DNA of 64,000 nt from Listeria monocytogenes (GCF_900187225.1 NZ_LT906436.1:992001-1056000); one strand, 5' to 3'. Positions 35,883 to 46,063 are shown, counted from the first letter of the stretch. A program made the numbers and translations. Notes: generated by a model not told the origin, from the letters alone.

Positions 35883-36374
35883 ATGTTTAAAAAATTCTTA
35901 AAAAAATCGAAACAAGAAGTACTATTCGCTCACGTAACTGGGCAAGTTATTGCATTAGAAGATGTTCCAGATCCAGTTTTTAATCAAAAAATGATGGGAG
36001 AAGGCATTGCAATCAAACCAGAAACTGGCACCATTGTCGCTCCAATAGACGGGAAAATTATTCAACTGGCAGAAACAAAACATGCTTTTGGTATTCGTAC
36101 AGATATGGGACAAGAAATTCTTGTACATATTGGCTTAGAAACCGTATCCTTAAATGGAGAAGGGTTCAACGTTTTAGTCAGTGTAGGAGATAAAGTAAAA
36201 GTAGGCGATCCTATTGTAGAAGCTGATTTTGATTTTATTGAAAAAAACGCTGCCAGTACTGTTGTACCAATGGTTATAACGAATAGCTCAGAAGGTAAAT
36301 ATGATTTTGATTTCCATGCTGTAACAAAGGCGGAAGCAGGGAAAACCGAAGTCATTACAACTAATTTAAAATAA
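35883..36374 (+). CDS. crr: Stand-alone PTS EIIA component, glucose family
   Basis: A 163-residue EIIA of the Glc/Bgl family. The phosphorylated residue is probably H82 in LVHIGLETV, assisted by H67 in TKHAFG. No EIIB or EIIC gene is adjacent, so it must serve permeases elsewhere that lack an EIIA domain. AGGAGG precedes the ATG at 35883. It is a monocistron between two terminators. Confidence 0.93.
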   Translation: MFKKFLKKSKQEVLFAHVTGQVIALEDVPDPVFNQKMMGEGIAIKPETGTIVAPIDGKIIQLAETKHAFGIRTDMGQEILVHIGLETVSLNGEGFNVLVSVGDKVKVGDPIVEADFDFIEKNAASTVVPMVITNSSEGKYDFDFHAVTKAEAGKTEVITTNLK

Positions 36375-36380
36375 TGAAAC

Positions 36381-36423
36381 AAAAATCCGTGAAAAGGTAA
36401 TTTTCTTTTCATGGATTTTTTTG
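36381..36423 (+). terminator. Rho-independent terminator of the EIIA gene
   Basis: AAAAATCC-GTGAAAAG pairs with CTTTTCAT-GGATTTTT, followed by T residues. Confidence 0.9.
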
Positions 36424-36486
36424 TATTCAAGCACGCCTTAAAAGGGTAAAATGAAGGTAATTAGGTATTAAAAGGAGCGGAATAAT

Positions 36487-37182
36487 ATGTTAGAAGTGAT
36501 AGTTCAAAATCCAAGAGACGCTTACTTAGCGGAAAAATATGGCGCAAATAGAATGGAAGTAGTTTCAGCAATAAGCGAAGGCGGTTTGACTCCAAGTTAT
36601 GGTGCTATTAAAGAAATCGTACGTGCCTCTAAGTTACCAGCAATGATGATGATTCGACCACATAGTTTTTCTTTTGTCTATGATGAGGCAGCTAAAATAG
36701 TCATGGAACGAGACATTGAGCTTGCAAAAGAAGTTGGAGTGCAAGGGATTGTTTATGGTGGTATTACAGCAGGCGGCGATATCGATCAAGCCCTTCTCGA
36801 AAAAGTAATAGAGTGGAAAGGTGATTTGGACCTAACTTTTCACCGGGCGCTAGAAGCAACTAAAGACATCGAAGCAAGTTATCAAGTTTTACGTACATAC
36901 GGAAAAGACATCAAGCAATTATTAACTTCAGGCGGGACAGCGAGCGCACTTGATTCCTTGCCACGCTTAAAACGTTGGATTCAAGATAGCGAAAAACAAC
37001 CAGATTCTTTCCGAATTTTAGTTGGAAGTGGCGTCAAACCAGAAAATATCGCGACCTTCCAAGCGACATTAAATCATAGCGACTACCATGTTGGAAGTGC
37101 AGCTAGAGAAGCCAATGATTTTTCCAAAGACATTTTAAAAGAAAGAATCGATATTTTACAGCAACAAATAAACAAAGATTGA
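36487..37182 (+). CDS. cutC: CutC family protein
   Basis: A 231-residue TIM-barrel protein: LEVIVQNPRDAYLAEKYGANRMEVVSA, MMIRPHSFSF, FHRALEATKD and LTSGGTASAL are CutC family blocks. It was named for copper homeostasis, but a direct role in copper handling is doubtful for many members. AGGAGCGG precedes the ATG. It is probably transcribed with, or shortly before, the cvfB-like gene. Confidence 0.92.
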   Translation: MLEVIVQNPRDAYLAEKYGANRMEVVSAISEGGLTPSYGAIKEIVRASKLPAMMMIRPHSFSFVYDEAAKIVMERDIELAKEVGVQGIVYGGITAGGDIDQALLEKVIEWKGDLDLTFHRALEATKDIEASYQVLRTYGKDIKQLLTSGGTASALDSLPRLKRWIQDSEKQPDSFRILVGSGVKPENIATFQATLNHSDYHVGSAAREANDFSKDILKERIDILQQQINKD

Positions 37183-37262
37183 TTCTTTGTAGTAGGTAGC
37201 CTTACAAGCTTAGATAAGCTATAATGAAACAAGACTATTCTTAATGAAAAGGTGGAAAAAAA

Positions 37263-38135
37263 GTGAATAACTATATTGGCAAAAGCCAAGTAATGACAGT
37301 AAAAGAAATCAAAGATACAGGATGGCTCCTTGAAAAAGACGAAGTAACTGTTTTTTTATCTAAATCAAATACGCATGAAACGGAACTTGCTGTTGGAGCA
37401 GAAGTAACCGTATTTATTTTTGTGGACTATGACCGTGAAATTGCAGCAACAACGATTATTCCGAAAATTCAAGTAGGACACTATGGTTGGGGAACAGTAA
37501 CAGAAGTACGTAAACATCTAGGCGTTTTTGTCGATATCGGCATTGAAAAAGACGTTGTTGTCTCTTTAGATGATTTACCTGCATTACCCCATCTATGGCC
37601 TAAAAAAGAAGATCGTATGATGATTGCACTGCGTGTGGATGAAGAAAATCGTGTTTGGGGTGTTCTTGCAGAAGAAGAACAATTCCGCGCAATTGCCGTT
37701 CGCGCAGAACAAGATTTATTTAACCAAAATGTCGAAGGAACCATTTATCGTTTATTAAAAGTCGGTTCATTTGTTTTTACGGATGATTTTTATATTGGTT
37801 TTATTCATGAAAGTGAACGAACTTCGGAACCAAGAATGGGGGAACGTGTGAAGGCCCGTGTTATCGCTGTAAAACCAGACGGCTCTCTTAATTTATCGCT
37901 TCGTGGTAGAGCGCATGAAGTATTAAATGATGACGCGGAAATGATTTTAACTTATTTGCGAAGTGTTGGTGGAGAAATGCCATTCGGAGATAAATCAGAT
38001 CCAGATGCCATTCGTGCCAAATTTGGTATAAGTAAAGCTCAATTCAAGCGTGCGATTGGCACACTTTTAAAAGCGAGACGTATCACACAAGAAAATGGTG
38101 TTGTTACAAAAATTACGGAAGAAACATCCGACTAA
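37263..38135 (+). CDS. cvfB: CvfB/YitL-like S1-domain RNA-binding protein
   Basis: A 290-residue protein with tandem S1-type OB folds (GWGTVTEVRKHLGVFVDIGI; RVKARVIAVKPDGSLNLSLRGR) and a C-terminal winged-helix region (FGISKAQFKRAIGTLLKARR). This is the layout of S. aureus CvfB, which affects virulence gene expression, and B. subtilis YitL. It probably binds RNA. The start is a GTG with AAAAGGTGG upstream. Confidence 0.9.
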   Translation: MNNYIGKSQVMTVKEIKDTGWLLEKDEVTVFLSKSNTHETELAVGAEVTVFIFVDYDREIAATTIIPKIQVGHYGWGTVTEVRKHLGVFVDIGIEKDVVVSLDDLPALPHLWPKKEDRMMIALRVDEENRVWGVLAEEEQFRAIAVRAEQDLFNQNVEGTIYRLLKVGSFVFTDDFYIGFIHESERTSEPRMGERVKARVIAVKPDGSLNLSLRGRAHEVLNDDAEMILTYLRSVGGEMPFGDKSDPDAIRAKFGISKAQFKRAIGTLLKARRITQENGVVTKITEETSD

Positions 38136-38164
38136 AGTAGTAGGCTGTGTTCCAACTAGCGCGG

Positions 38165-38194
38165 TTGTTTCAATCAATAAATCCTCGCTATAAT
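38165..38194 (+). promoter_or_regulatory. SigA-type promoter of liaFSR
   Basis: TTGTTT (38165-38170) and TATAAT (38189-38194) are 18 bases apart, about 75 bases upstream of liaF. Confidence 0.6.
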
Positions 38195-38269
38195 TAACAC
38201 AGCATGTACAAAGTAACGAAAATCGAGAAATAACTTTGTCAAAAGAGGAACGTAAGGAGGTGTGTCAGC

Positions 38270-38983
38270 TTGAAAAAAATGGAAAGCTCGGTTGTTTTTG
38301 TATTTTTAATTGCGATTATTGTTGGTGTGGGACTGGAGATGTTATTCCAGTGGGAGTTGCTTATTTTATTTGCACTCGGAATATTTTTTATCTTTACATC
38401 AAGAAAAGCAAGCGCAACAAAGAAAAGTGCAAGAAACTCATTATTTATTGGAATCGTATTTATCATTATCGCCGTGTTACTTACAACCACTTTTAAAGTT
38501 GGGCTTGTTGTTGCAGGTATTTACGCGATCATTCACTATATTAGTCGGAAGCGGGCACCCCAATTATTAATGCTCAAAACGAGAGAACCGGATAGCAAGA
38601 TTGATCGTACGGATAAGTTTATTCGTAATCAGTGGTTCGGTAACCAGCGCATACTCGACGTAGTGTATGAATGGGACGATATCAATATCCAAACGGGGAT
38701 TGGTGATACGATTCTCGATTTAGGGAACACGGTTTTACCCACTGGCGAAAGTGTCATTATGATTCGTAGCGTTTCGGGGAAAATCCGGATATTGGTTCCT
38801 TTTGATATTGGTATTTGCATTGAGCATTCCGCAATCTTCGGAAACATCCAATATGATAAAGAAAGCACCTCTATTCAAAATAATAGCATCAAGGTCTACT
38901 CAGATAATTATGAAAGTTCCGCACGAAAAGTGAAAATCATGACTTCTGTAATCTTCGGAGATTTAGAGGTGATTAGGCTATGA
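38270..38983 (+). CDS. liaF: LiaF, membrane inhibitor of the LiaSR envelope-stress system
   Basis: A 237-residue protein with four short N-terminal helices and a C-terminal cytosolic beta domain (DDINIQTGIGDTILDLGNTVLP, SVIMIRSVSGKIRILVP) of the LiaF/YvqF family. It keeps LiaS in the kinase-off state without cell-wall stress. The start is a TTG at 38270 behind a near-perfect ribosome site AAGGAGGTG. It overlaps liaS by four bases. Confidence 0.94.
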   Translation: MKKMESSVVFVFLIAIIVGVGLEMLFQWELLILFALGIFFIFTSRKASATKKSARNSLFIGIVFIIIAVLLTTTFKVGLVVAGIYAIIHYISRKRAPQLLMLKTREPDSKIDRTDKFIRNQWFGNQRILDVVYEWDDINIQTGIGDTILDLGNTVLPTGESVIMIRSVSGKIRILVPFDIGICIEHSAIFGNIQYDKESTSIQNNSIKVYSDNYESSARKVKIMTSVIFGDLEVIRL

Positions 38984-40038
38984 GTTTTTCGAAACTGATG
39001 ATGGCTGTTTGCTCAGGTTTACTGCTTGTTGCAACAGCTATCGGTACGGTCGGTTACTATTTTTTTAGTGAAGGCTCTTGGTATAAAATTCTCATCGAAC
39101 AAAAAATCTTTTACATTCCCTTTGTGGTTTTCGTTCCGCTTACTGCCATTTCGATTGGTTTAATTATTGGCGGTCTGATCGGTTATTTTGTTAAACAAAA
39201 ATTTGAATCAATTGACTTCTCGATTCGATTGCTTGGACAAGGTGATTTGGAGAAAAAGATTACGAGTGAAGAAGACGAGAACTTTTTAGAAGTGCAGCAA
39301 GTATACAAGCAAATCGACCGCTTACGTGATAAAATGAAAGCACAAACGATTTTGACGCAAAAACTTGCAAGCGACCGTGCTGAATCAACTGGCCAAACGA
39401 AAGAAGCTATTTTGTCAGAAGAGAGACACCGGATTGCTAGAGAATTACACGATTCAGTGAGCCAACAGCTTTTTGCAGCAATGATGCTTTTATCAGCCTT
39501 GAATGAACAGAGTGAAAAAAGCGCGACACCGGCGATGCAAAAACAACTAAAAATGGTTGAATCTATCGTAAATGAATCCCAATCAGAGATGCGTGCGCTT
39601 TTACTTCATCTGCGTCCAACGCAACTCGAGGGTAAATCATTAAAAACTGGTATCGAGCAATTATTAAAAGAATTAACAACCAAATTGCCAATCGAAGTAG
39701 AATGGCAAATCGAGGATATTAGTTTGCAAAAAGGCATTGAGGATCATTTATTCCGTATTGTTCAAGAATTACTTTCCAATACATTACGACATTCTAAAGC
39801 TAAATTATTAGAAGTACGCTTAGTCACGATGGATAATTTAGCGGTGATGAAAGTAGTAGATGACGGCGTTGGGTTTGATATGGATAATGTTCGACAAGGC
39901 TCTTATGGATTACAAAATATGCGAGAACGAGTTGCCGAATTCGGCGGCACCATCAAAATAATTAGTTTCCCAGGAAGAGGAACTAGTGTAGAAATAAAAA
40001 TCCCACTTGTTGCGAAAAAGGACGTGGAAAGCGAATGA
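38980..40038 (+). CDS. liaS: LiaS sensor histidine kinase
   Basis: A 352-residue kinase with two N-terminal helices and only a short extracytoplasmic loop (intramembrane-sensing type), a HAMP-like region, a HisKA_3 dimerisation domain with phosphoacceptor H157 ([14 protein letters not shown]), and an HATPase domain ([29 protein letters not shown]). It senses cell-wall-active antibiotics such as bacitracin and lipid II binders in relatives. Coupled to liaF and liaR by four-base overlaps. Confidence 0.96.
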   Translation: MSFSKLMMAVCSGLLLVATAIGTVGYYFFSEGSWYKILIEQKIFYIPFVVFVPLTAISIGLIIGGLIGYFVKQKFESIDFSIRLLGQGDLEKKITSEEDENFLEVQQVYKQIDRLRDKMKAQTILTQKLASDRAESTGQTKEAILSEERHRIARELHDSVSQQLFAAMMLLSALNEQSEKSATPAMQKQLKMVESIVNESQSEMRALLLHLRPTQLEGKSLKTGIEQLLKELTTKLPIEVEWQIEDISLQKGIEDHLFRIVQELLSNTLRHSKAKLLEVRLVTMDNLAVMKVVDDGVGFDMDNVRQGSYGLQNMRERVAEFGGTIKIISFPGRGTSVEIKIPLVAKKDVESE

Positions 40039-40673
40039 TAAAAGTATTACTTGTAGATGATCATGAAATGGTACGTATAGGTGTCTCAGCTTATCTTTCT
40101 GTGCAAGATGACATGGAAGTAGTTGGCGAGGCAGAGAACGGTCGTGAAGGGGCTGATATGGCTCTAGAACTACGCCCGGATATCATCTTAATGGATTTAG
40201 TTATGGATGAAATGGACGGCATCGAAGCCACAAAAGAAATTATGCAAAACTGGAAAGAAGCAAAAATCATTATCGTTACAAGTTTTATTGATGATGAAAA
40301 AGTATACCCGGCACTTGAAGCTGGAGCGAGCAGTTATATGCTTAAAACTTCGACAGCGAGCGAAATTGCAGATGCGATTCGAGCTACATACGGCGGAGAC
40401 TCTGTCCTTGAACCAGAAGTAACTGGCAAAATGATGCAACGGCTAACAGCTAAACCAGAAAAAAACTTACATGATGATTTAACGAATCGTGAAAATGAAA
40501 TCTTACTTTTAATCGCAGAAGGTAAATCTAATCAAGAAATTGCGGATGAACTTTTTATCACTTTAAAAACGGTGAAGACGCATGTAAGTAACATTTTATC
40601 GAAATTAGACGTGCAAGATCGTACGCAAGCAGCAATCTATGCATTTAAACATGACCTAGTAGAAAAAAAGTAG
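40035..40673 (+). CDS. liaR: LiaR response regulator (NarL/LuxR family)
   Basis: A 212-residue regulator: receiver domain with phosphoacceptor D54 ([13 protein letters not shown]), conserved T in IIVTSF and K in YMLKTS, and a C-terminal GerE helix-turn-helix ([25 protein letters not shown]). Targets such as liaIH are not next to this operon. The KtrC gene follows 18 bases downstream and may be cotranscribed. Confidence 0.96.
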   Translation: MIKVLLVDDHEMVRIGVSAYLSVQDDMEVVGEAENGREGADMALELRPDIILMDLVMDEMDGIEATKEIMQNWKEAKIIIVTSFIDDEKVYPALEAGASSYMLKTSTASEIADAIRATYGGDSVLEPEVTGKMMQRLTAKPEKNLHDDLTNRENEILLLIAEGKSNQEIADELFITLKTVKTHVSNILSKLDVQDRTQAAIYAFKHDLVEKK

Positions 40674-40691
40674 CAAGGAGGTAACGTACAC

Positions 40692-41351
40692 ATGAAAGAA
40701 GGATTTGCAGTCATCGGTCTTGGGCGATTTGGTGGGAGTATTTGTCGTTCACTTGTTGAGCAAGGAATGGAAGTACTTGCGATTGATTCGGATGAAGAGC
40801 GCGTCAATGAATATATGTCCATTGCGACCCATGCAGTTATCGCTAATTCAACGGATGAAAATGCGCTACGCCAACTAGGTATTCGTAACTTTGAGCATGT
40901 TATCGTTGCGATAGGTGAAGATATACAGTCGAGTATCTTAACAACACTTATTTTAAAAGAAATGGGCGTGAAATACGTTACCGCAAAAGCGACAAATGAT
41001 AAGCATGCCAAATTGCTTGATAAAATCGGAGCAGACCGGGTTGTCCACCCTGAGCGAGACATGGGACGACGTATTGCGCATTATATCGTATCGAAAAACA
41101 TGCTAGATTATCTTGAACTATCCGATGAATATAGTCTAGTCGAAATCTCTGTATCTGATCCACGTTTCCTTGGGAAGAGCCTAGTTGATTTAGATTTCCG
41201 TAACTCTTTTGGTGTCAATATTGTCGGTATTAAAAAAGATAAACAAATGATTATTACTCCTGAAGCCAATGATGTTCTACATGAAGGAGATATTCTAATC
41301 GTTATCGGTTCGGATGATGACATTGAACGACTACAAGAAAAAATTCAATAA
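40692..41351 (+). CDS. ktrC: KtrA/KtrC-type potassium channel regulatory subunit
   Basis: A 219-residue cytosolic RCK protein. The Rossmann motif is VIGLGRFGGSICRSL (NAD/ATP-binding RCK_N), and RCK_C is at about 135-219 (DEYSLVEISVSDPRFLGKSLVDLDF). RCK_C domains of this group bind c-di-AMP in Firmicutes, which closes the channel. Its membrane partner may be the ktrB/D gene at 12248. AAGGAGGT precedes the ATG, 18 bases after liaR. Confidence 0.93.
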   Translation: MKEGFAVIGLGRFGGSICRSLVEQGMEVLAIDSDEERVNEYMSIATHAVIANSTDENALRQLGIRNFEHVIVAIGEDIQSSILTTLILKEMGVKYVTAKATNDKHAKLLDKIGADRVVHPERDMGRRIAHYIVSKNMLDYLELSDEYSLVEISVSDPRFLGKSLVDLDFRNSFGVNIVGIKKDKQMIITPEANDVLHEGDILIVIGSDDDIERLQEKIQ

Positions 41352-41353
41352 AA

Positions 41354-41413
41354 AGAAAACCTATGTAATATAAAGAGATATGTCAACATGTCGAGTATAT
41401 TCTTAGGTTTTTT
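41354..41413 (+). terminator. Rho-independent terminator of lia-ktrC
   Basis: AAAACCTA pairs with a TTAGGTTTT segment, with an inner AATAT/ATATT pairing, and ends in a T-run. Confidence 0.75.
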
Positions 41414-41505
41414 TATTGTTTGCGAATTACCGCTTGCTATCTAGCCAGTTATTTTCTATTATAGTTACAGAGCTTCACATAAAGGGACAGAAGGAGGGGG
41501 AACAG

Positions 41506-42426
41506 ATGAAGAAATTTTTGCTTGATAAAATCGGCGCTCGAGGATTAATTCAGATGTTGCAAGCATTTATTTATGCGAGCATTTGTGTAGTGGTCCATAC
41601 AGTTATTTTTCCTGATTTGGCCGGGGTATTACCAATAGTAGTACTAATAGGGATTATTTCAATGCAACCTACATATGGAATTACCAGAAAAGTCATTCCC
41701 CAAATAGCGCTAGCATTCACTCTAGCGTGTGTTTTTGTCATTATAAGCACCTATTTTTTCCCAATCAATGTGTATATTTACTATGTTGTCATGATAGTTG
41801 TTATTTTGGCGGTGAATTTCTTGATGCCGCAGAAATATATGGTAATGACACTCGCGATTGGGACAGCACTTTACTTTCTTGGAACAGATGATTTACCAAT
41901 GCCTCTCTATGCCATGATAATTGTAGCGTTAATGGATGTGTTTGTGTTCTTTTTACTTGTGCAGTTAGTCGTAAAATATGTACATTTACCACTCGAAAAA
42001 ACCGTTCAAACTATTATGAAACAATTGGTAGGACTATTTGACAAGGAAATTGAAAGTGTATTTAAAAATAATGGTAAATTTATAGCAAAACCATTGTATA
42101 GTATTTTTGTTCAATCACAAATGTTTATTAAAGAATATAGTGCTAGTAAAAAAGCGAATCCTCGTCATGTGGAACTGTATCAAGCATTACTGCCTAATTA
42201 TCTACAACTTTTTTTTCATATGCAAACAATGGAAGACATTGGACGAGTTGGTTTGTCGGAAGAAGCAAAACAGGCCCTTGCTCAAATTAACGTGAAAGTT
42301 TCTGATGAAATTAACGTGAAAGAAGCCGATCCAGTTGCCTCTTTTCATGTGAAGAAATTTGTTGAGAACTTCCTAGCTGTTAAGGTTGGAATGAATGAGT
42401 TAGTAGAAGGGAGAGGGCAGAAATGA
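41506..42426 (+). CDS. FUSC family membrane protein (aromatic acid exporter-like), first of pair
   Basis: A 306-residue protein with six N-terminal helices (residues 8-160) and a soluble helical C-terminal domain, the FUSC/DUF939 half-transporter layout. AGAAGGAGGGGG precedes the ATG at 41506; the longer open frame upstream has no ribosome site. It overlaps the next, related gene by four bases, so the two probably assemble as a heteromer. The substrate is unknown. Confidence 0.82.
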   Translation: MKKFLLDKIGARGLIQMLQAFIYASICVVVHTVIFPDLAGVLPIVVLIGIISMQPTYGITRKVIPQIALAFTLACVFVIISTYFFPINVYIYYVVMIVVILAVNFLMPQKYMVMTLAIGTALYFLGTDDLPMPLYAMIIVALMDVFVFFLLVQLVVKYVHLPLEKTVQTIMKQLVGLFDKEIESVFKNNGKFIAKPLYSIFVQSQMFIKEYSASKKANPRHVELYQALLPNYLQLFFHMQTMEDIGRVGLSEEAKQALAQINVKVSDEINVKEADPVASFHVKKFVENFLAVKVGMNELVEGRGQK

Positions 42427-43274
42427 AAAAGATTTCTATGAGAGAACGTTTCGCTCTTGATTCTCGAGTTGCTAAAGTGCTTATTAGTATTACAATAGCA
42501 GTGATTTTATTCCCGGTTATGGGTGATTGGATTGTGTATCCAACATATGTATTTAATGCTATTTATATTACCGCGCAAATGAGTAAGGGTGATACATATA
42601 AATCAAGCATCGAGCGGATTATCGGTACTATTGTAGGTGGACTACTTGCAGCCTTTGTATACTTACTAGTCCCCAACCATCATTATATTATGATTCCGAT
42701 TGGTGCAGCGCTTGCAGTTATGCTAAGTTATCTATTTACTAAAAAATTCACGATGGTTATTGTTGTTATTACAGTAATGGTACTTGTCGGAAAAGGCGAC
42801 GGAGAGCCGATAGTCTTTTTAAGAGACCGACTATTTGATACGATGATTGGACTTGTGATTGGTTTTGTCGTCTATGCTCTCTACCCACGTAAGAAAAACA
42901 AAAAATTAAATCAAGTGTTTATTTCTCAGGAAAAAGCAGTATTAGAAAGAATAAAAGAAATTGATATAAATAGTGAAGATGCGAAATCTCTAGCTCCCAA
43001 AATAAAAGGTTTGTGGAAGCAGTTAATAGATTTAAGAAAAACGCGCGAACAAATTATTACAGACAGCAGTTTTGTTGCGAGTTTGACTTCGGATGAACCA
43101 ATGCTTCATTTTACTCATTTAGTAGAGCAAGCAATTAATAATATTGAAATTTTATATCATGTGACGCTTGAAAAAGAGTCTGAACCTGATTATGAAGTTG
43201 TATTTGCTTATCATCAACAAGCTTGCGCTAAAGTAATTACAGAGATGGATGCACTTATTACGAAACATAAATAA
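42423..43274 (+). CDS. FUSC family membrane protein, second of pair
   Basis: A 283-residue protein with five or six N-terminal helices and a helical cytosolic tail. The block SSIERIIGTIVGGLLAAFVYLL and the downstream RDRLFDTMIGLVIGFVVYALYPRKK are typical of FUSC/aromatic acid exporter proteins (YgaE, AaeB relatives). Translationally coupled to the preceding gene. A shared bidirectional terminator follows. Confidence 0.85.
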   Translation: MKKISMRERFALDSRVAKVLISITIAVILFPVMGDWIVYPTYVFNAIYITAQMSKGDTYKSSIERIIGTIVGGLLAAFVYLLVPNHHYIMIPIGAALAVMLSYLFTKKFTMVIVVITVMVLVGKGDGEPIVFLRDRLFDTMIGLVIGFVVYALYPRKKNKKLNQVFISQEKAVLERIKEIDINSEDAKSLAPKIKGLWKQLIDLRKTREQIITDSSFVASLTSDEPMLHFTHLVEQAINNIEILYHVTLEKESEPDYEVVFAYHQQACAKVITEMDALITKHK

Positions 43275-43317
43275 AAAAGATGACTGAAGCTCGTTCAAGC
43301 CTCAGTCATCTTTTTTT
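43273..43317. terminator. Bidirectional terminator
   Basis: AAAAAAGATGACTGA pairs with TCAGTCATCTTTTTT, with an inner GC-rich extension, between the convergent FUSC and LCP genes. Confidence 0.94.
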
Positions 43318-44281
43318 ATTCAGTAATATCTAAACTCTTTTTAAACATAGTAATTATTCGCTCTAAATCTGTTTTATCAGGAGCGAAATAATATAAATCA
43401 AATCCGTAAGACTCGCTATAAATCATTTCCCCTTCACCTTTAAGTTCTTGGGAATCAACGTTTTTAAGTACGGAAGAATAATTTGCTGCCATGGATGTAA
43501 TATCTGTAAGCGTCATATTAGTTTGGAAATTATCGCCAACAGCTTTCATAATGCTTTCGAAATTGGAAACTCCGGATGAACTGATAACTTTATTCGCAAT
43601 ACCAATAATGACATCGCGCTGTCTATCTTGACGACCAAAGTCACCACGGGGGTCTTCATGACGAATACGAACATATTGTAAAGCTTCTGTTCCATTTAAA
43701 GTAATGTTACCTTTAACAAATTTGCTATTTACTTCTGTTAAGTCGATATCGTTATAAACAGTAATACCTCCAACAGCATCAACTAGGTCTTTAAAGCCCT
43801 CCATATTGATTGAAATGAAATAATCTACAGGAACACCTGGCATAAGTTTTTCGACCGCTGAAACTGTTCCTGAGGGGCCACCGTTGGAGTAAGAGGCATT
43901 AATCTTACCAATGTCGCCATTTCCGTAGTCTACTTTTGTATCACGAGGAATACTAACCATTTCTACGGCATTTTGTTGTTTATTAGCTGTGGCAAGAATA
44001 ATTGTATCTGCGCGACCATTTTTTTCACCAGCTCGGGCATCTGAACCCATGAGTAACACAGAGAAAGGTTTTTTCTTTTCTAAATCACTTAAAGTTTTAT
44101 TACTTGATTCTAGAGGGACATTTATTTTTGAAAAGGTATTTTGAACGGTGATGTAATACTTCGCTGCCAATCCTGTTATAGAGAAGAAGATAATTCCTAA
44201 AAGAGCAACACTAGCAATTTTCATAACTTTAGTAAAAGTGGACGTTGTTTTTTTCTTTTTTTCAGTCCTAGTTTCTGTCAT
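43316..44281 (-). CDS. LytR-CpsA-Psr (LCP) family cell-wall glycopolymer ligase
   Basis: A 321-residue membrane-anchored enzyme: a basic N-terminus, one helix (about 20-40), then the extracytoplasmic LCP domain. Catalytic-type motifs are LLMGSDAR, NGRADTIILAT, SIPRDTKVDYG and RIRHEDPRGDFGRQDRQRDVI. LCP enzymes transfer teichoic acids or other glycopolymers from lipid carriers to peptidoglycan. It is a single gene on the minus strand. Confidence 0.95.
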   Translation of the reverse strand: MTETRTEKKKKTTSTFTKVMKIASVALLGIIFFSITGLAAKYYITVQNTFSKINVPLESSNKTLSDLEKKKPFSVLLMGSDARAGEKNGRADTIILATANKQQNAVEMVSIPRDTKVDYGNGDIGKINASYSNGGPSGTVSAVEKLMPGVPVDYFISINMEGFKDLVDAVGGITVYNDIDLTEVNSKFVKGNITLNGTEALQYVRIRHEDPRGDFGRQDRQRDVIIGIANKVISSSGVSNFESIMKAVGDNFQTNMTLTDITSMAANYSSVLKNVDSQELKGEGEMIYSESYGFDLYYFAPDKTDLERIITMFKKSLDITE

Positions 44282-44345
44282 AAAATTTTCCTCGTCTTTC
44301 TATTTTGTTTGTTTAAACATACCATCGTCTTTCTGAGAAATCAAC

Positions 44346-44381
44346 AAAAAAACGATAAATGATTTTGAAACCATTTATCGT
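44346..44381 (-). terminator. Rho-independent terminator of rpoY-rnjA
   Basis: On the minus strand CGATAAATG pairs with CATTTATCG (44353-44361 and 44372-44380), followed by a U-run encoded by A residues at 44346-44352. Confidence 0.92.
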
Positions 44382-44389
44382 CTTGAAAA

Positions 44390-46057
44390 CTATACTTCCA
44401 TGATTATTGGTAAAATCATTGGACGACGTTTTGTTTTTTCGTACAAGAAAGGTTGCAAAGTATCTGTAATTTCATTTTTGATTTCAGACCATTGCGTTGT
44501 TTTTTGTTCCATTACTTTGTTTAAGTGTCGCGTTAGGAGGCCTTGCGCTTCTCCGATGAGATTACCGGATTCACGCATATAAATGAAGCCACGTGAAATA
44601 ATATCAGGTCCTGCCATCACACGAGAATTTTTCATATCAATGGATACAACAACGATTACGAGGCCTTCTTCAGAAAGAATACGACGATCGCGAAGGACAA
44701 TATTACCGATATCGCCAATACCGCTACCATCAATATAGACGCTTGCTGCATGGATTTTACCAGCAACATGAGCTGTTTCACTCGTTAATGCGAGTACATC
44801 TCCGTTTGCCATAATAAAGCTATTTTCTTCCGGAACACCACATTCTTCAGCAGACTCTGCATGAATTTTTTGCATTCTGAATTCACCATGAATAGGCATA
44901 AAGAATTTAGGTTTCATCAAACGTAGCATTAGTTTTTGTTCTTGTTGACCACCGTGACCAGAAGTATGGATATTGTTTACTTTACCATGGATAACTTCTG
45001 CACCAGCTTGATAAAGTAAATTGATTGTTCGGTTTACACTCGTTGTATTACCAGGGATTGGGGAAGACGAGAAGACTACCGTGTCACCTGGTTGAATTTG
45101 GATTTGGCGGTGCGTACCATTAGCAATTCTAGAAAGAGCAGCCATTGGTTCACCTTGACTCCCTGTACAAAGGATAGTCACATTTCCAGCTGGTGTTTTA
45201 TTAAGTTGATGCACATCAATAAATGTGTCTTTTGGCGCTTGAATATAGCCTAATTGTTTACCGATTTCCATAGCAGATTCCATACTACGACCAAAAACAG
45301 CGATTTTACGACCAGTTTCGATAGAGGATTCCACTACTTGTTGTAAACGGTAGATATTAGATGCGAAGGTAGCGAAAATAATTCGTCCTTCTACATCGCG
45401 GAAAATATTTTTAATACTTTCGCCAACGACACGCTCACTCATGGTGAAATTTGGTACTTCCGCATTTGTACTATCAGATAGTAAACAAAGAACGCCTTCT
45501 TTACCAATTTCAGCCATTTTTGTCAGGTTTGCTGGTTCGCCAACTGGAGTAAAATCAAACTTGAAGTCACCAGTATGAACGATGTTACCAGATGGAGTTT
45601 TGACAACAATACCATACGTATCAGGAATACTATGTGTTGTACGGAAGAAAGAGATACTTGTTTTTCTGAATTTAAAAACGTCATCTTCTTCATATTCATA
45701 AATTTTGGTTTGACGAAGCAAGCCATGTTCTTCTAATTTGTTGCGGATAAGTGCACTCGCAAGTTTCCCAGCGTAAATTGGGATATTAAGATCGCGAAGT
45801 AGGTAAGGAACCCCACCGATATGATCTTCATGACCGTGGGTGATAAAAAGTCCTTTAATCTTATCTTTGTTTTTAACCAGGTAACTGTAGTCAGGAATAA
45901 CATAATCAATACCTAAAAGTTCGTCTTCTGGGAACTTGATTCCTGCATCAATTAGAATAATTTCATCTTGAAATTGTACGCCATATGTGTTTTTACCGAT
46001 TTCGCCTAGTCCACCAAGAGCGAAAACAGCTGTCTCATTATTTTTAACAAATTTCAT
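44390..46057 (-). CDS. rnjA: Ribonuclease J1
   Basis: A 555-residue 5'-3' exo/endoribonuclease of the metallo-beta-lactamase/beta-CASP family. The metal motif HGHEDHIGG lies at H74-H79; further motifs include [15 protein letters not shown] and the beta-CASP histidine block [12 protein letters not shown]. It is a core RNA-decay and maturation enzyme. The six-base gap to rpoY shows that the two are one operon, as in B. subtilis. Confidence 0.97.
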   Translation of the reverse strand: MKFVKNNETAVFALGGLGEIGKNTYGVQFQDEIILIDAGIKFPEDELLGIDYVIPDYSYLVKNKDKIKGLFITHGHEDHIGGVPYLLRDLNIPIYAGKLASALIRNKLEEHGLLRQTKIYEYEEDDVFKFRKTSISFFRTTHSIPDTYGIVVKTPSGNIVHTGDFKFDFTPVGEPANLTKMAEIGKEGVLCLLSDSTNAEVPNFTMSERVVGESIKNIFRDVEGRIIFATFASNIYRLQQVVESSIETGRKIAVFGRSMESAMEIGKQLGYIQAPKDTFIDVHQLNKTPAGNVTILCTGSQGEPMAALSRIANGTHRQIQIQPGDTVVFSSSPIPGNTTSVNRTINLLYQAGAEVIHGKVNNIHTSGHGGQQEQKLMLRLMKPKFFMPIHGEFRMQKIHAESAEECGVPEENSFIMANGDVLALTSETAHVAGKIHAASVYIDGSGIGDIGNIVLRDRRILSEEGLVIVVVSIDMKNSRVMAGPDIISRGFIYMRESGNLIGEAQGLLTRHLNKVMEQKTTQWSEIKNEITDTLQPFLYEKTKRRPMILPIIMEV

Positions 46058-46063
46058 ATAGGC

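Noticed and set aside
38236-38496. Open frames overlapping liaF in other frames
   Set aside because: They lack ribosome sites and are shadows of the well-conserved liaF frame that begins with TTG after AAGGAGGTG.
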